Part shown: positions 42,497 through 52,000 of the stretch, piece by piece
Layout of the letters: the number at the start of each line of letters is the position of its first letter
Numbering within the stretch: the stretch's first letter is position 1
Assembly (NCBI GenBank): GCA_046297935.1
Contig: JBKBHA010000004.1
Location: 1-64,000, forward strand
Source of the DNA: CAYMZZ01 sp046297935
GTDB lineage: Bacteria; Bacteroidota; Bacteroidia; Chitinophagales; Chitinophagaceae
DNA length: 64,000 bases
Direction: 5' to 3'
Notes under the pieces: generated by a model
The model's database searches: none
Seen by the model: the letters and a program-made list of their open reading frames with translations, nothing else
What the model was told of the DNA's origin: nothing
Program-made: the position numbers and the translations under genes

Positions 42497-43006
42497 CTAG
42501 TGGGGGAGTTTTTCACGAAAGCGACCATATACCCATGTGCCGGCTATTGCGCTCAACAGCGTAATGATAACCGCCAGTGCTCCGGTACCGATTTGCGCAA
42601 ACAGAGGACCAGGACAGGCACCCGTGAGCGCCCAGCCCATACCGAAAACTAAACCACCATAAATCTGCCCTTTGTTGAATTTCTTTTTGTCGAAACTGAT
42701 TTTCTCGCCTTCTATGGATTTGGCCTGGAACTTCTTGATCAGCCAAACGCTGATCATTCCGACCACTATGGCAGAACCGATTACTCCAAACATGTGAAAG
42801 CTCTGCAGCCGAAACATTTCCTGTATCCGAAACCAGGAAATGATTTCGGCCTTTACAAATACAATTCCGAAGAGAATACCAAGTATGGCATATTTGAGGT
42901 TCGACCACAGCGGCTTATCAAGGCTGCTTTTATTCACACAAATCGAATGGTCCTGTCTTACTTCGAAGTCAGTGTCCATGGACTGTTTGTTTGCTGCGTT
43001 GACCAT
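42497..43006 (-). CDS. Half-size YeeE/YedE transporter (DUF6691 type)
   Basis: This 169-aa membrane protein has about four helices. The GLVFGMGWALTGACPGPLFAQ segment near residue 130 carries the conserved Cys of YeeE/YedE sulfur transporters, which move thiosulfate by cysteine relay in their full-length form. A soluble N-terminal tail of about 30 residues precedes the first helix. It forms a pair with the next gene upstream (33 bp away); together the two equal one full-size transporter. Confidence 0.88.
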   Translation of the reverse strand: MVNAANKQSMDTDFEVRQDHSICVNKSSLDKPLWSNLKYAILGILFGIVFVKAEIISWFRIQEMFRLQSFHMFGVIGSAIVVGMISVWLIKKFQAKSIEGEKISFDKKKFNKGQIYGGLVFGMGWALTGACPGPLFAQIGTGALAVIITLLSAIAGTWVYGRFREKLPH

Positions 43007-43038
43007 AGTTTTTGGGTTGTTTGATAATCAATTACTTG

Positions 43039-43593
43039 TTATAAACGCATAATCAAGGGTAAAATCAGATTGGCAGTGATGAAACCGCCTGCCATAAAAC
43101 AGCAGGTAGCTATCAATGATGGCCATTGCAAATTACTTAGTCCCATAATGGCGTGACCCGATGTGCAACCGCCAGCATAACGGGTCCCGAATCCGACCAG
43201 GAAGCCACCAGCAACCATCAGTATCAAGCCTCTTGCTGTACCCAACTGACTCCAGTTAAAAATTTCGGAAGGCACCATGTTTTGGTAGTCAGTAATGCCA
43301 TATCCGGCAAGTTCATTCACCAGAGCCGGGTTTACCTGTATGGGTTCGGGGTTCTGAAATGCGAGGGTAGCAATAATTGCACCCAGCAAAATGCCGGCTA
43401 CGAAAAAAAGATTCCAAACCTCTTTTTTCCAATCGTACTGAAAAAAAGGAATTTTCGCTGGCAGACAGGCCGCGCACATATGCCGCAGCGACGATGAAAT
43501 CCCAAAGGATTTATTGCCCAATAGCAGCAGCGCAGGAACAGTGAGGCCAATCAATGGTCCGGCAATATACCAGGGCCAGTGGGAGGAGAGCAT
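43039..43593 (-). CDS. Half-size YeeE/YedE transporter (GGCTSGH type)
   Basis: This 184-aa protein has five to six helices. GFGTRYAGGCTSGHAIMG near residue 140 is the first-half YeeE/YedE motif, with the conserved Cys followed by TSGH. An additional Cys pair (HMCAACLPAK) sits near residue 40. It is transcribed before the DUF6691-type half. The adjacent persulfide dioxygenase gene (49 bp upstream) implies a role in thiosulfate or sulfane-sulfur movement across the membrane. Confidence 0.9.
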   Translation of the reverse strand: MLSSHWPWYIAGPLIGLTVPALLLLGNKSFGISSSLRHMCAACLPAKIPFFQYDWKKEVWNLFFVAGILLGAIIATLAFQNPEPIQVNPALVNELAGYGITDYQNMVPSEIFNWSQLGTARGLILMVAGGFLVGFGTRYAGGCTSGHAIMGLSNLQWPSLIATCCFMAGGFITANLILPLIMRL

Positions 43594-43641
43594 TGTTTAA
43601 ATTTTAAAAATATGGTGATCGGTAAATAAGAGCTTCTTAGC

Positions 43642-45063
43642 CTAATTTTTTCCCGTGCTGGGACATACAAAGTCTGTCAGTTCAAATTTGCCGCTATCCT
43701 TGATTGACTTGAAACCTCCTTTTACATCAATCAGCTGATCGTAGCCTCTTGCCCGCAGTATGGAATTGAAGATCATAGAGCGGTAGCCTGCTGCACAATG
43801 TACAAAGTAGGTTTTGTCTTTATCGATAGAGGCCATTGCATCGTTTACAAAATCCAGTGGAGTATTTTCAGCACCTGCAATATGTTCGCTGTTGTATTCG
43901 CTGTCTTTCCGAACATCCAGTATTTGGACATTTCCTTCCTTCATTCGTCGGGCCAATTCATCGGCATCAATCGATTTGATCTGGTCTGTCTCTTTTCCGG
44001 CCGCCTGCCAGGCTTCAAAACCACCTTCGAGGAAACCGATAGTGTAATCATAGCCCACTCTGGCTAATCGCGTGATTACTTCTTTTTCTCTTCCTTTTTC
44101 CGCTACGATTAGCAGCTCCTGGCGTATATCAGGTATCATTGCCCCTACCCAGGGCGCAAAACTGCCATCAATGCCGATATTAATCGAATTGGGTATGAAC
44201 CCCTTTGCAAAGCTCTGTGGATCGCGCGTATCAAGAACCAGCGCACCGGTTTCATTGGCAGCGGTTTCAAAAGCTTCAGGACTCAGCGCATGCTGACCGC
44301 GTTCCAGTACTTTGTCAATCGATTCATAGCCCTGTATATTCATCATCACATTAAGCGGAAAGTAGGCTGGAGGAGCCTGAAGTCCGCTGGTCACTTCTTC
44401 TATAAATTCTTCGCGGGTCATATTTGCGCGGAGCGCATAGTTGTTTTTTTTCTGATTACCGAGGGTATCGGTCGTCTCTTTGCTCATGTTTTTGCCACAG
44501 GCGCTGCCGGCACCATGCGCCGGGTAAACAACGATATCATCGGGCAACGGCATGATCTTGTTACGAAGTGAGTCGAACAGAAAGCCGGCCAGCTTATCTT
44601 GTGTCAGATCGTCGGCCACTTTCTGGGCCAGATCGGGCCGGCCCACATCGCCGATAAAAAGGGTATCGCCTGAAAAAAGCGCAGTGGGTTTGCCATTTTC
44701 ATCTATCAAAAGAAAACAGCTGCTTTCCATAGTATGCCCGGGCGTGTGCAATACTTTCAATTTCACATTTCCCAAAGCGAGTTCTTCACCGTCCTTTGCA
44801 ATGTAAGCATCAAAGGCCGGCTGCGCCAGCGGTCCATACACTATAGCGGCACCGGTTTTCTTGCTCAGGTCCAGGTGTCCGCTCACGAAATCGGCATGAA
44901 AATGTGTTTCCAGCACGTATTTGATCTTTACATTGTTCTGCCGCGCACGATCCAGATAGGGTTGTACTTCCCTCAATGGATCAATTACCACCGCTTCGCC
45001 ATTACTTTCGATGTAATAAGCACCCTGTGCCAGGCATCCCGTATAAATTTGTTCGATTTTCAT
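43642..45063 (-). CDS. CstB-like persulfide dioxygenase-rhodanese fusion (copy 2)
   Basis: This 473-aa paralogue of copy 1 is aligned end to end with it: same domains, same start (MKIEQIYTGCLAQGAYYIES), THFHADFVSGH, HTPGHTMES, SGDTLFIGDVGRPDL, a Cys-less first rhodanese (LLIVAEKGREKE) and an active second rhodanese with HCAAGYRS. Most of the first domain is identical between copies and the rhodanese parts are less so. The two copies flank the thioredoxin-transporter block in opposite orientation. It is preceded on the minus strand by the Crp/Fnr regulator gene. Confidence 0.93.
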   Translation of the reverse strand: MKIEQIYTGCLAQGAYYIESNGEAVVIDPLREVQPYLDRARQNNVKIKYVLETHFHADFVSGHLDLSKKTGAAIVYGPLAQPAFDAYIAKDGEELALGNVKLKVLHTPGHTMESSCFLLIDENGKPTALFSGDTLFIGDVGRPDLAQKVADDLTQDKLAGFLFDSLRNKIMPLPDDIVVYPAHGAGSACGKNMSKETTDTLGNQKKNNYALRANMTREEFIEEVTSGLQAPPAYFPLNVMMNIQGYESIDKVLERGQHALSPEAFETAANETGALVLDTRDPQSFAKGFIPNSINIGIDGSFAPWVGAMIPDIRQELLIVAEKGREKEVITRLARVGYDYTIGFLEGGFEAWQAAGKETDQIKSIDADELARRMKEGNVQILDVRKDSEYNSEHIAGAENTPLDFVNDAMASIDKDKTYFVHCAAGYRSMIFNSILRARGYDQLIDVKGGFKSIKDSGKFELTDFVCPSTGKN

Positions 45064-45124
45064 CTGCTAGTTTTTTGACAGCGATACCTGCAATTGGAAT
45101 CGCCCGGTTAATCAACAATTTTAT

Positions 45125-45757
45125 TCAAAGCCACTCAATCATATTCCGATGCAATTTGACCAGCCCCCGCTGCTCCATTTTTTTAAGCAATCGGGATATC
45201 ACTTCCCGCGAACTGTGGAGGTCTTCCGCAATTTGCTGATGCGACAATTCAATTTGCTGCCGCCCCGTGCTGTTTACATAACGCTTCAGGTAAAATTCAA
45301 GTCGCTCATCCATATTCCTGAACGCAATGCTGTCTACAACAGTAAGCAACTCATCGAACCGTGCCCGATAAGTACGAATAACGAACTGATACCAGCTACG
45401 GTATTTGTTCATCATTTCGTCCATCAATTGTATTGGCAGCATTAGCACTTCTGTGTCTTCTTCTGCTTTTGCCATTACTTCGCTGGCCTGCGACTGTGTG
45501 GCGCAAATCAGCGAAATGGCACAGGCTTCACCTGGTTGTAAAAAGTACATCAAAAACTCACCACCTTCCTCGTTTTCGCGGTATATTTTGATCCGGCCCT
45601 CCAGTAACAAAATAGTCGATTTAATGTACTGACCGGTACGCATGATTATTTCACCCGCTTTGAAGTGCTTAAATACGGCTTCTTTCTCAATCAGGTCTAT
45701 CAGTTCCGCTTCAAACTGAGGGAATAAGGATTTCCAATCCATGTTAGTGGCTGCCAT
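45125..45757 (-). CDS. Crp/Fnr family transcriptional regulator
   Basis: This 210-aa regulator has a cyclic-nucleotide-binding-type beta-barrel (about 25-130; FKAGEIIMRTG and FLMYFLQPGEACAIS). A C-terminal winged helix (about 155-205) has the recognition segment HQQIAEDLHSSREVISRLLKKM. No N-terminal Fe-S cysteine cluster of the FNR type is seen. The first ATG overlaps murF by 14 bp; a second ATG five codons later (MDWKSLFPQFE) would start 1 bp after the murF stop and is an equal choice. Its position at the head of the sulfur genes makes it their probable regulator. Confidence 0.9.
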   Translation of the reverse strand: MAATNMDWKSLFPQFEAELIDLIEKEAVFKHFKAGEIIMRTGQYIKSTILLLEGRIKIYRENEEGGEFLMYFLQPGEACAISLICATQSQASEVMAKAEEDTEVLMLPIQLMDEMMNKYRSWYQFVIRTYRARFDELLTVVDSIAFRNMDERLEFYLKRYVNSTGRQQIELSHQQIAEDLHSSREVISRLLKKMEQRGLVKLHRNMIEWL

Positions 45758-47039
45758 TTAAAATTGTCTCCATTTTGGTACTGCGACTTCCCTTTATTAA
45801 AACATGCGATGCGGGGAAATGTTGCTGTTGCCACCAGTCCCGCGCCCTTGTGGCATCTGAAAACGAAAGGTACGGATGGTTTATCTTTAAAAAGTCGCCA
45901 CCCACCAGGGCCACGGTATCCCACTTGTATTCGCCAATCAGGTTAATAATAGCCTGATGTTCGTCCAGGCTCTGCCTCCCCAGTTCGGCCATGGCACCCA
46001 GCAAAAGTATCTTGTGTGGAGCCTGTATGCGGGCAAAGTTTTCGATAGCCAGACGCATGCTGCTCGGGTTGGCGTTATAGGCATCCAGTATTACATGGTG
46101 CTCGCCCCATTTCAACATTTGCGAGCGGCTGTTGGAGGGTGTGTAATGCTCCAGAGCCGAAACAATTTCCTGAAGCCCGATACCGAAATAGAGGCCTACA
46201 GCTGCAGCCGCCAGCACGTTGGGTAAATTGTACGCCCCAACCAATTGCGTTTTTACCGACACTTTTTCTTTTGTATTACTCAACACCACCTGCAAGAAAG
46301 GATCCGCCTCCAGCAGTTGTCCTTTCACAAAAAGTCCTTCGCCCTGGGTACCATATTTAACTACCTGGGCTACACCTAAACTCATTTCCTGCAGGTATTC
46401 GTAGTCTGAATAAATGAATACAGTTCCGTCTTCTTCCTGACGGAGGTAGTCAAATAATTCTCCTTTGCCTTTTTTTACTCCTTCGGGGCCGCCAAAGCCT
46501 TCCAGATGCGCCAACCCCACATTGGTGATAAGGCCATGGGTAGGCTCGGTATATGCACAATAGCCCGCAATCTCACGCTGGTGATTGGCGCCCATTTCAA
46601 TAACAGCCATTTCTGCATCTGCAGGTATTCGCAGTATTGTGAGTGGAATGCCGATATGGTTGTTCAGGTTTCCCTCTGTGGTAGACGTTCGATAGCGCGA
46701 ACTGAGCACGGCATGTATTAACTCCTTAGTAGTGGTTTTTCCGTTACTTCCTGTAATTGCGAGAAAAGGGATGGAGAACTGACGCCGGTGGTGAAGTGCC
46801 AGTTGCTGCAGGGCAGCCAATACATTTGGCACCAGTATCGTGCGGCCGGGAACTTCAAATTCGGCCTCATCAATTACGGCGTATGCCGCGCCAGCATCAA
46901 GTGCCTGCTTTGCAAAGGCATTGCCGTTGAAGTTTTCTCCTTTCAATGCAAAGAAAATATCACCCGCCCTAAGTTTTCGCGTGTCTGTTTGAACGGAGGG
47001 GTGCTGCTGGTATACCGAATAAAGCTGATCGATGGTCAT
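45744..47039 (-). CDS. murF: UDP-N-acetylmuramoyl-tripeptide--D-alanyl-D-alanine ligase
   Basis: This 431-aa Mur ligase adds D-Ala-D-Ala to the UDP-MurNAc tripeptide in the cytoplasm. The ATP loop is ITGSNGKTTTKE near residue 100, EMGANHQREI is near 152, and DAYNANPSSM near 325 is the C-terminal domain hallmark. The start MTIDQLYSVYQQHPS is chosen because a TTTG-N18-TACCTTTG promoter sits right in front. A longer frame upstream is translated repeat DNA. The gene lies next to gldJ, a neighbourhood also known from other Bacteroidota. Its 3' end overlaps the Crp/Fnr gene. Confidence 0.95.
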   Translation of the reverse strand: MTIDQLYSVYQQHPSVQTDTRKLRAGDIFFALKGENFNGNAFAKQALDAGAAYAVIDEAEFEVPGRTILVPNVLAALQQLALHHRRQFSIPFLAITGSNGKTTTKELIHAVLSSRYRTSTTEGNLNNHIGIPLTILRIPADAEMAVIEMGANHQREIAGYCAYTEPTHGLITNVGLAHLEGFGGPEGVKKGKGELFDYLRQEEDGTVFIYSDYEYLQEMSLGVAQVVKYGTQGEGLFVKGQLLEADPFLQVVLSNTKEKVSVKTQLVGAYNLPNVLAAAAVGLYFGIGLQEIVSALEHYTPSNSRSQMLKWGEHHVILDAYNANPSSMRLAIENFARIQAPHKILLLGAMAELGRQSLDEHQAIINLIGEYKWDTVALVGGDFLKINHPYLSFSDATRARDWWQQQHFPASHVLIKGSRSTKMETILNGSH

Positions 47040-47043
47040 TGGG

Positions 47044-47073
47044 CAAAGGTAGAGCAATGTAGAAATGTGCAAA
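47044..47073 (-). promoter_or_regulatory. murF promoter, with -33 box inside the repeat array
   Basis: On the minus strand TTTG (47070-47073), 18 bp, then TACCTTTG (47044-47051) matches the Bacteroidota promoter consensus in both boxes and spacing. The -7 box ends 4 bp before the murF ATG. The TTTG box is part of the GTGCAAAT repeat unit read in reverse. Confidence 0.65.
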
Positions 47074-47282
47074 TGTGCAAATGTGAAAATGTGCAAATGT
47101 GCAAATGACGCCTGCGGCGAATGTGCAAGTGTGCAAACCTGCCTGCCGGCAGGCAGGTGTGAAAATGTGCAAATGGGTAAATCGGTAATGGATTTAACTG
47201 TTGCGTCTGAACATGACTAGCAAATTAGCCGATTTATAAATTGATCATTTGCACATTTTCACATTTACTCATTTGCACATTC
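47055..47282. repeat. GTGCAAAT 8-bp repeats with GC-rich palindrome and inverted partner
   Basis: Direct units of ATGTGCAA run from about 47064 to 47180, interrupted by a small CGCCTGCGGCG palindrome and a 20-bp palindrome CCTGCCTGCC/GGCAGGCAGG (47138-47157). After about 65 bp of unrelated sequence, the reverse-complement units (ATTTGCACATTTTCACAT...) run from about 47247 to 47280. The 300-bp gap between murF and gldJ holds only this, the murF promoter and the gldJ terminator. Confidence 0.88.
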
Positions 47283-47333
47283 TTATAAAGCAAAACGGGC
47301 CGCGCATAGCGCGGCCCGTTTTGCTTTATAAGA
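47281..47333. terminator. Perfect 25-bp stem hairpin after gldJ
   Basis: TCTTATAAAGCAAAACGGGC.. and its exact complement make a 25-bp stem with an ATA loop. It starts 7 bp after the gldJ stop on the minus strand. The GC-rich top followed by GTTTTGC is terminator-like. The length and perfection exceed a normal terminator. Confidence 0.8.
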
Positions 47334-47340
47334 AGTCACG

Positions 47341-48909
47341 TTATCTTTTCTGACGCTTAGTCGGGAATTGTTGACCAACTTTCCGGCCATTGCCTTCGGG
47401 GCTACCCATACGGTCCATGGCGCAACGGAAACCAAGAGTGCTCAAGGCCTGATCTTCTTCCAGATAACGGCGGCTGCCGGGGCTAAGCCAGTAAGCACGA
47501 TCATTCCAGCTACCACCTTTATACACACGTGATTTGTCGCTGATCAGCGTAGTAACGCCGTATCCGTAAGAAGCCAGTGAGGCAGAGTCACCATCATTAT
47601 AGTTGATAACATTACCGCGCTGATAGTTGCGGCGGTTGCGGCTTTCTTCGTCGGTTACATCGACCATGCGTACACGGCCGGTAGTGTCGTTGATCTGAGC
47701 CTCACCAGTGGAAGGATCACGATAGATCTTTTGGTATTTGTTACCACGGAATGGTGCAGGTTGATCGTCAATGTCCATAGTGTTCAGCGGACGATAAACG
47801 TCGGCTACCCATTCGCTCACGTTACCAGCCATGTTATACAAACCAAATCCGTTAGGGAAGAAAGATGTAACCTCAGCGGTATAGAATGCACGGTCGTTCA
47901 AACCACCAGCCACACCGGCATTATCACCATTACCTCTTTTGAAGTTGGCCAGAAAAGCACCCTGCCAGCTGCCGTGCCGGGTATCCCGCAGTCCGTTTAC
48001 GTTGTGAGACCAGGGATAAATCTGGCGGTTTTGCTGCAATTCCTCACCACGCTTGCCTTCTTTTTTGCTGGGACGGGGGTTCTGATCGATCAATCCATAA
48101 GCTGCGTATTCCCATTCTGCTTCAATTGGCAGGCGGTAATTAGGGAGCAACAATCCATCTTCGAAGGTCACCTTGGTACGGGGCTGACCCTGAGGCGTTT
48201 TCAAAGGATTCTTTTTAGAAGTTGCTGTTTTGCCAGGCGCAGTCTGATACAGGTCGAGCAAGTACGATTTCGTCGTAAAATTGTTCGAACCCTGCTGGCC
48301 CTGAACGCTTTGAGCGTTTACATAACCTTTTTCCATCAGGATGCCTTCGTTCACACGATCGCTTCTCCAGAGACAGAAATCGGTAGCCTGCTGCCAGCTT
48401 ACGCCAACAACCGGGTAGTAGTTAAAGCCAGGGTGACGGAAATAATACTCCACCATTGGCTCGTTATAACTCAGCTCGCTGCGCCATACCAGGGTATCGG
48501 GCAACGCACCTTCAATAATTGGAATGTTTACGGGATCACTTGGGTCAAATACGCGCTGCAACCAGTAAAGGTATTCACGGTAGTGCACGTTGGCTACTTC
48601 CGTACGGTCAATATAAAAGGAAGGTACAGACACGCGGCGCGGGATATTATCCCACAGACCCATCACGTCTTCTTCAGTCTGGCCCATGGTAAAGGTACCA
48701 CCCTGAACAAACACGAGACCGGGCCCCGTTTGTTGGTCCTTCGCTTTGGCAACCTGGAAGCCGCCCATTTTTTTGTCGTTGTAGTTCCATCCTGTGACGT
48801 CAGATTTGGCAGACTTCTTACCAAAAAGTCCACCGTTTTTGCAGGATGCGAGCAGCATCACACAGGATAAGAGGATCAGCAAGTTTTTCACGCTCATTGT
48901 TTTTTGCAT
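47341..48909 (-). CDS. gldJ: Gliding motility / type IX secretion lipoprotein GldJ
   Basis: This 522-aa lipoprotein (lipobox MLLAS-C23) contains a formylglycine-generating-enzyme-like (SUMF1) domain. Segments are GLVFVQGGTFTMGQTEEDVM near 63, FYIDRTEVANVHYREYLYWL near 97, YRLPIEAEWEYAAYG near 245, NGFGLYNMAGNVSEWVADVY near 352 and SRVYKGGSWNDRAYWLSPG near 462. In this family the domain is structural. GldJ is needed for stability of the GldK/GldN parts of the secretion ring. Divergent porU and nearby murF reproduce the arrangement known in Flavobacterium. Confidence 0.95.
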   Translation of the reverse strand: MQKTMSVKNLLILLSCVMLLASCKNGGLFGKKSAKSDVTGWNYNDKKMGGFQVAKAKDQQTGPGLVFVQGGTFTMGQTEEDVMGLWDNIPRRVSVPSFYIDRTEVANVHYREYLYWLQRVFDPSDPVNIPIIEGALPDTLVWRSELSYNEPMVEYYFRHPGFNYYPVVGVSWQQATDFCLWRSDRVNEGILMEKGYVNAQSVQGQQGSNNFTTKSYLLDLYQTAPGKTATSKKNPLKTPQGQPRTKVTFEDGLLLPNYRLPIEAEWEYAAYGLIDQNPRPSKKEGKRGEELQQNRQIYPWSHNVNGLRDTRHGSWQGAFLANFKRGNGDNAGVAGGLNDRAFYTAEVTSFFPNGFGLYNMAGNVSEWVADVYRPLNTMDIDDQPAPFRGNKYQKIYRDPSTGEAQINDTTGRVRMVDVTDEESRNRRNYQRGNVINYNDGDSASLASYGYGVTTLISDKSRVYKGGSWNDRAYWLSPGSRRYLEEDQALSTLGFRCAMDRMGSPEGNGRKVGQQFPTKRQKR

Positions 48910-49076
48910 AAACCTATGAATTGGAATATTTTTAACGGCGGCTTAGGTCAAAATATTGTTTGGATAAAAGATTTGTCGGCCGTAAATGCGAAGATAATCA
49001 CTTTCAATAATTTACAATTAGCATAAATACCTGTGCCGTTTCGGTAAAACTACGATCGGCAGCTTTATTTTGTTCA

Positions 49077-52000
49077 ATGCTCCAACTGGTTCGATACGGA
49101 TTGTGCGGATTGCTGCTGGCCAGCTTTTTTCTGGCGCGGGGCCAGCGCCAATATGCCAGCCAGTCGGTGTTGAGTACAGGCTCCTGGTTCCAGATTTCAG
49201 TAGAGCGCGATGGGGTGTACCGGGTTGATCGCGCCTTCCTGAACAGCCTCGGCTTAAACCAGGCAGCATTATCTTCAGCCACCATACGCGTGTTTGGAAA
49301 TGGTGCGGCCATGCTGCCCGAAGACAATGCGAGTCCGCGGGCCGACGATCTGGTTGAACTGGCGATAAAGGTGGAAGACGGAGGCGATGGGGTGTTCGAT
49401 GGGTCCGATTATTTTCTTTTTTATGGTCAGGGGCCAGATACCTGGCAGAAGGATTCGGCCCGAGCCGGCTTCAGACATGTCCGAAATCTGTACAACAGGC
49501 GCAATTACTATTATGTAACTGTTGGTGGCACCGGGCGACGTGTAACGCGTCAAGCCGCATCTCCGCCTGCCGCACAAACCATTTCCAGTTATAATGGCCG
49601 CAGTTTTCATGAACTCGATACCGTCAATTTCCTGACTAGTGGTAAGGAATGGTATGGCGAGGAATTTGCCGACGCACCCGGCAAAACCGTAACGCGCAGC
49701 TTTTCCGTCGGATCTGCTTCAACGCTGACAGGGTCGGTGGCGAGGTTACGGCTTTCGGTTATTGCTCGCAGCGTTGGGGCGGCAAGTCGCTTCGATATTC
49801 GCTACAATGGCAATCTTGCTTCACTTTCAGTGCTCCCAACCGGCGCCGGACAATATGATGCCTTCGCCCGCGAAGCAACGGCCGACTTTGAGTTTCCGGC
49901 CGGCTCGGATGCATTCCAACTTCAGTTTGTACCAGGCAGTTTCAATGCGCAGGGTTGGCTGAATTACTGGGAGTGGTTTGATCGTCGCAGGCTCGCAATA
50001 AATGGAAACCAACAGCTCGATTTTCGCGACTGGACATCGGTAGGCAGCGGCAACGGCCGTTTCGAAATAGAAGGGGCTCCCGCCAACATGCAGATTTGGG
50101 AAATTACCAATCCGGTTGCTCCTAATGAGATGTTGTTAACAACATCCAGTAGTGGAGTGTGGTTTACGAATGATTGCAGCCGTTTACGGGAATATCGGGC
50201 TTTTCATCCCTCCCAGGCGCCAGCACCGGCAGCACATGGCGCGGTTCCCAATCAAAATCTTCATGCTGCCCCCCAGGCCGATTATCTGATTGTCTATCAT
50301 CCCTCGCTCCTTCCTTCAGCACAGCAAATTGCCGAATTCCACCGGCAGCAACAGTCACTTTCTGTTCAGCTGGCATCAACCAGTCAGATTTACAACGAAT
50401 TTTCGGGTGGGCGCACCGATCCTGCAGCCATTCGCGATTTTGTCAAAATGTATTATGACAAATATGCCGGCGATCCTTCGAGCCGTCCGAGGTATCTTTT
50501 ACTGCTCGGCGATGGCTCTTACGATTATTTCGACCGTTTACCTGGCAACAGCCAGTTGGTGCCAGCCTGGCAAAATAATTTCGCGCTCGACGTACTCGCC
50601 AGCTATACCAGTGACGATTTTTATGGATTTCTCGAAGACGATGAGGACATTCAGAGCGGTGCCGTTGTCAACGATCTCGATATTGGTATTGGCCGGATTC
50701 CCGCAAAAACCAACCAGGATGCCGCGCAATATGTTGATAAACTGAAAAGATACAGTAGCGCTGCCTCGCTCGGTGCCTGGCGTACCCGACTTGGTTTTGT
50801 GGCCGATGACGAAGATCAGAACGCGCATTTCAATGACGCCGAAGCAATCAGTGCAGAGGCCGCGCAGAACGCTCCTGCATTTGATGTACAAAAAGTATAT
50901 CTGGATGCCTATCCGCAGGAAAGCAGCGCATCCGGAAATGCTTATCCTTTAGTAAATCAGGCCATCGCCAACCAGTTGAACAATGGGAACCTGATCTGGA
51001 ATTATACGGGTCATGGTGGCCCGCGTCGGCTGGCCGATGAAACGATCGTAGACGAGTCGCTGGCCGCCACCTGGCAGAATGAAAACAACCTGCCGTTGTT
51101 GCTAACAGCAACCTGCGATTTCGCCCCATTCGACAATCCGCTGGTACCCTCTTTGGGCGAACAGTTGCTGATGCGGCCTCGTACGGGTGCCATTGCGCTT
51201 ATGACGACCACCCGGATCGTGTTTTCGTATAGCAACCGTATCATGAACAGCAATTATCTTCGGTCGGCCCTTCAACCTGACGCCAATGGGCAATTTCCGC
51301 GGTTGGGAGATGCTGTCAGGGAGGCGAAAAACTTTACTTATCTCAATTCAACCGATATAGCCAATAACCGGAAATTCACCCTGCTTGGTGATCCGGCACT
51401 GAGGCTGGCATTTCCGCAACACAGAGTGCGTTTAACCGAGGTCAATGGTCAGCCCTTGCAACAGGCCGACACGCTCAAGGCTTCCTCAAAAATCACGCTG
51501 GCAGGGGAAATAACTGATCTGTCTGGACAGTTAATGGAATCGTTTAACGGAACCGCCACTATTGTTGTATACGACAAGATAAATGAACAGTTCACTCGGG
51601 CAAATGATGCCGGCAGCAGCCGTGCAGCCTTTCAAAGCTGGAATCAGGTATTGTTTCGCGGCCGGGCCTCCGCCAGCAATGGAAAATTCACCGTTAGCTT
51701 TAAAGTACCCAGAGATATCCGATACCAGCCAGGTGCCGGTCGGGTAAGCGTATATGCGGAAAATGGCAGCGAGGATGCCATGGGCATGGAGTCGGGCCTG
51801 ATAGTTGGCGGATCAACAATAGATACCGAGGGCGATCGGGAAGGGCCGAATATCAAATTGTATCTCAACGATACACGGTTTGTACCGGGTAGCATCAGCA
51901 ACGAACGACCAGTTTTGATTGCAGAATTGACCGACTCTTCCGGCATCAATACGCTTGGATCGGGCATCGGTCATGATCTGACTGTAATGATCGACAATGA

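Noticed and set aside
46985..47172. Longer N-terminus of murF and a separate 67-codon frame
   Set aside because: The extra residues are translated GTGCAAAT repeats lying upstream of a good promoter.
47731..48870. 379-codon plus-strand frame
   Set aside because: Antisense of gldJ, which has full family support.
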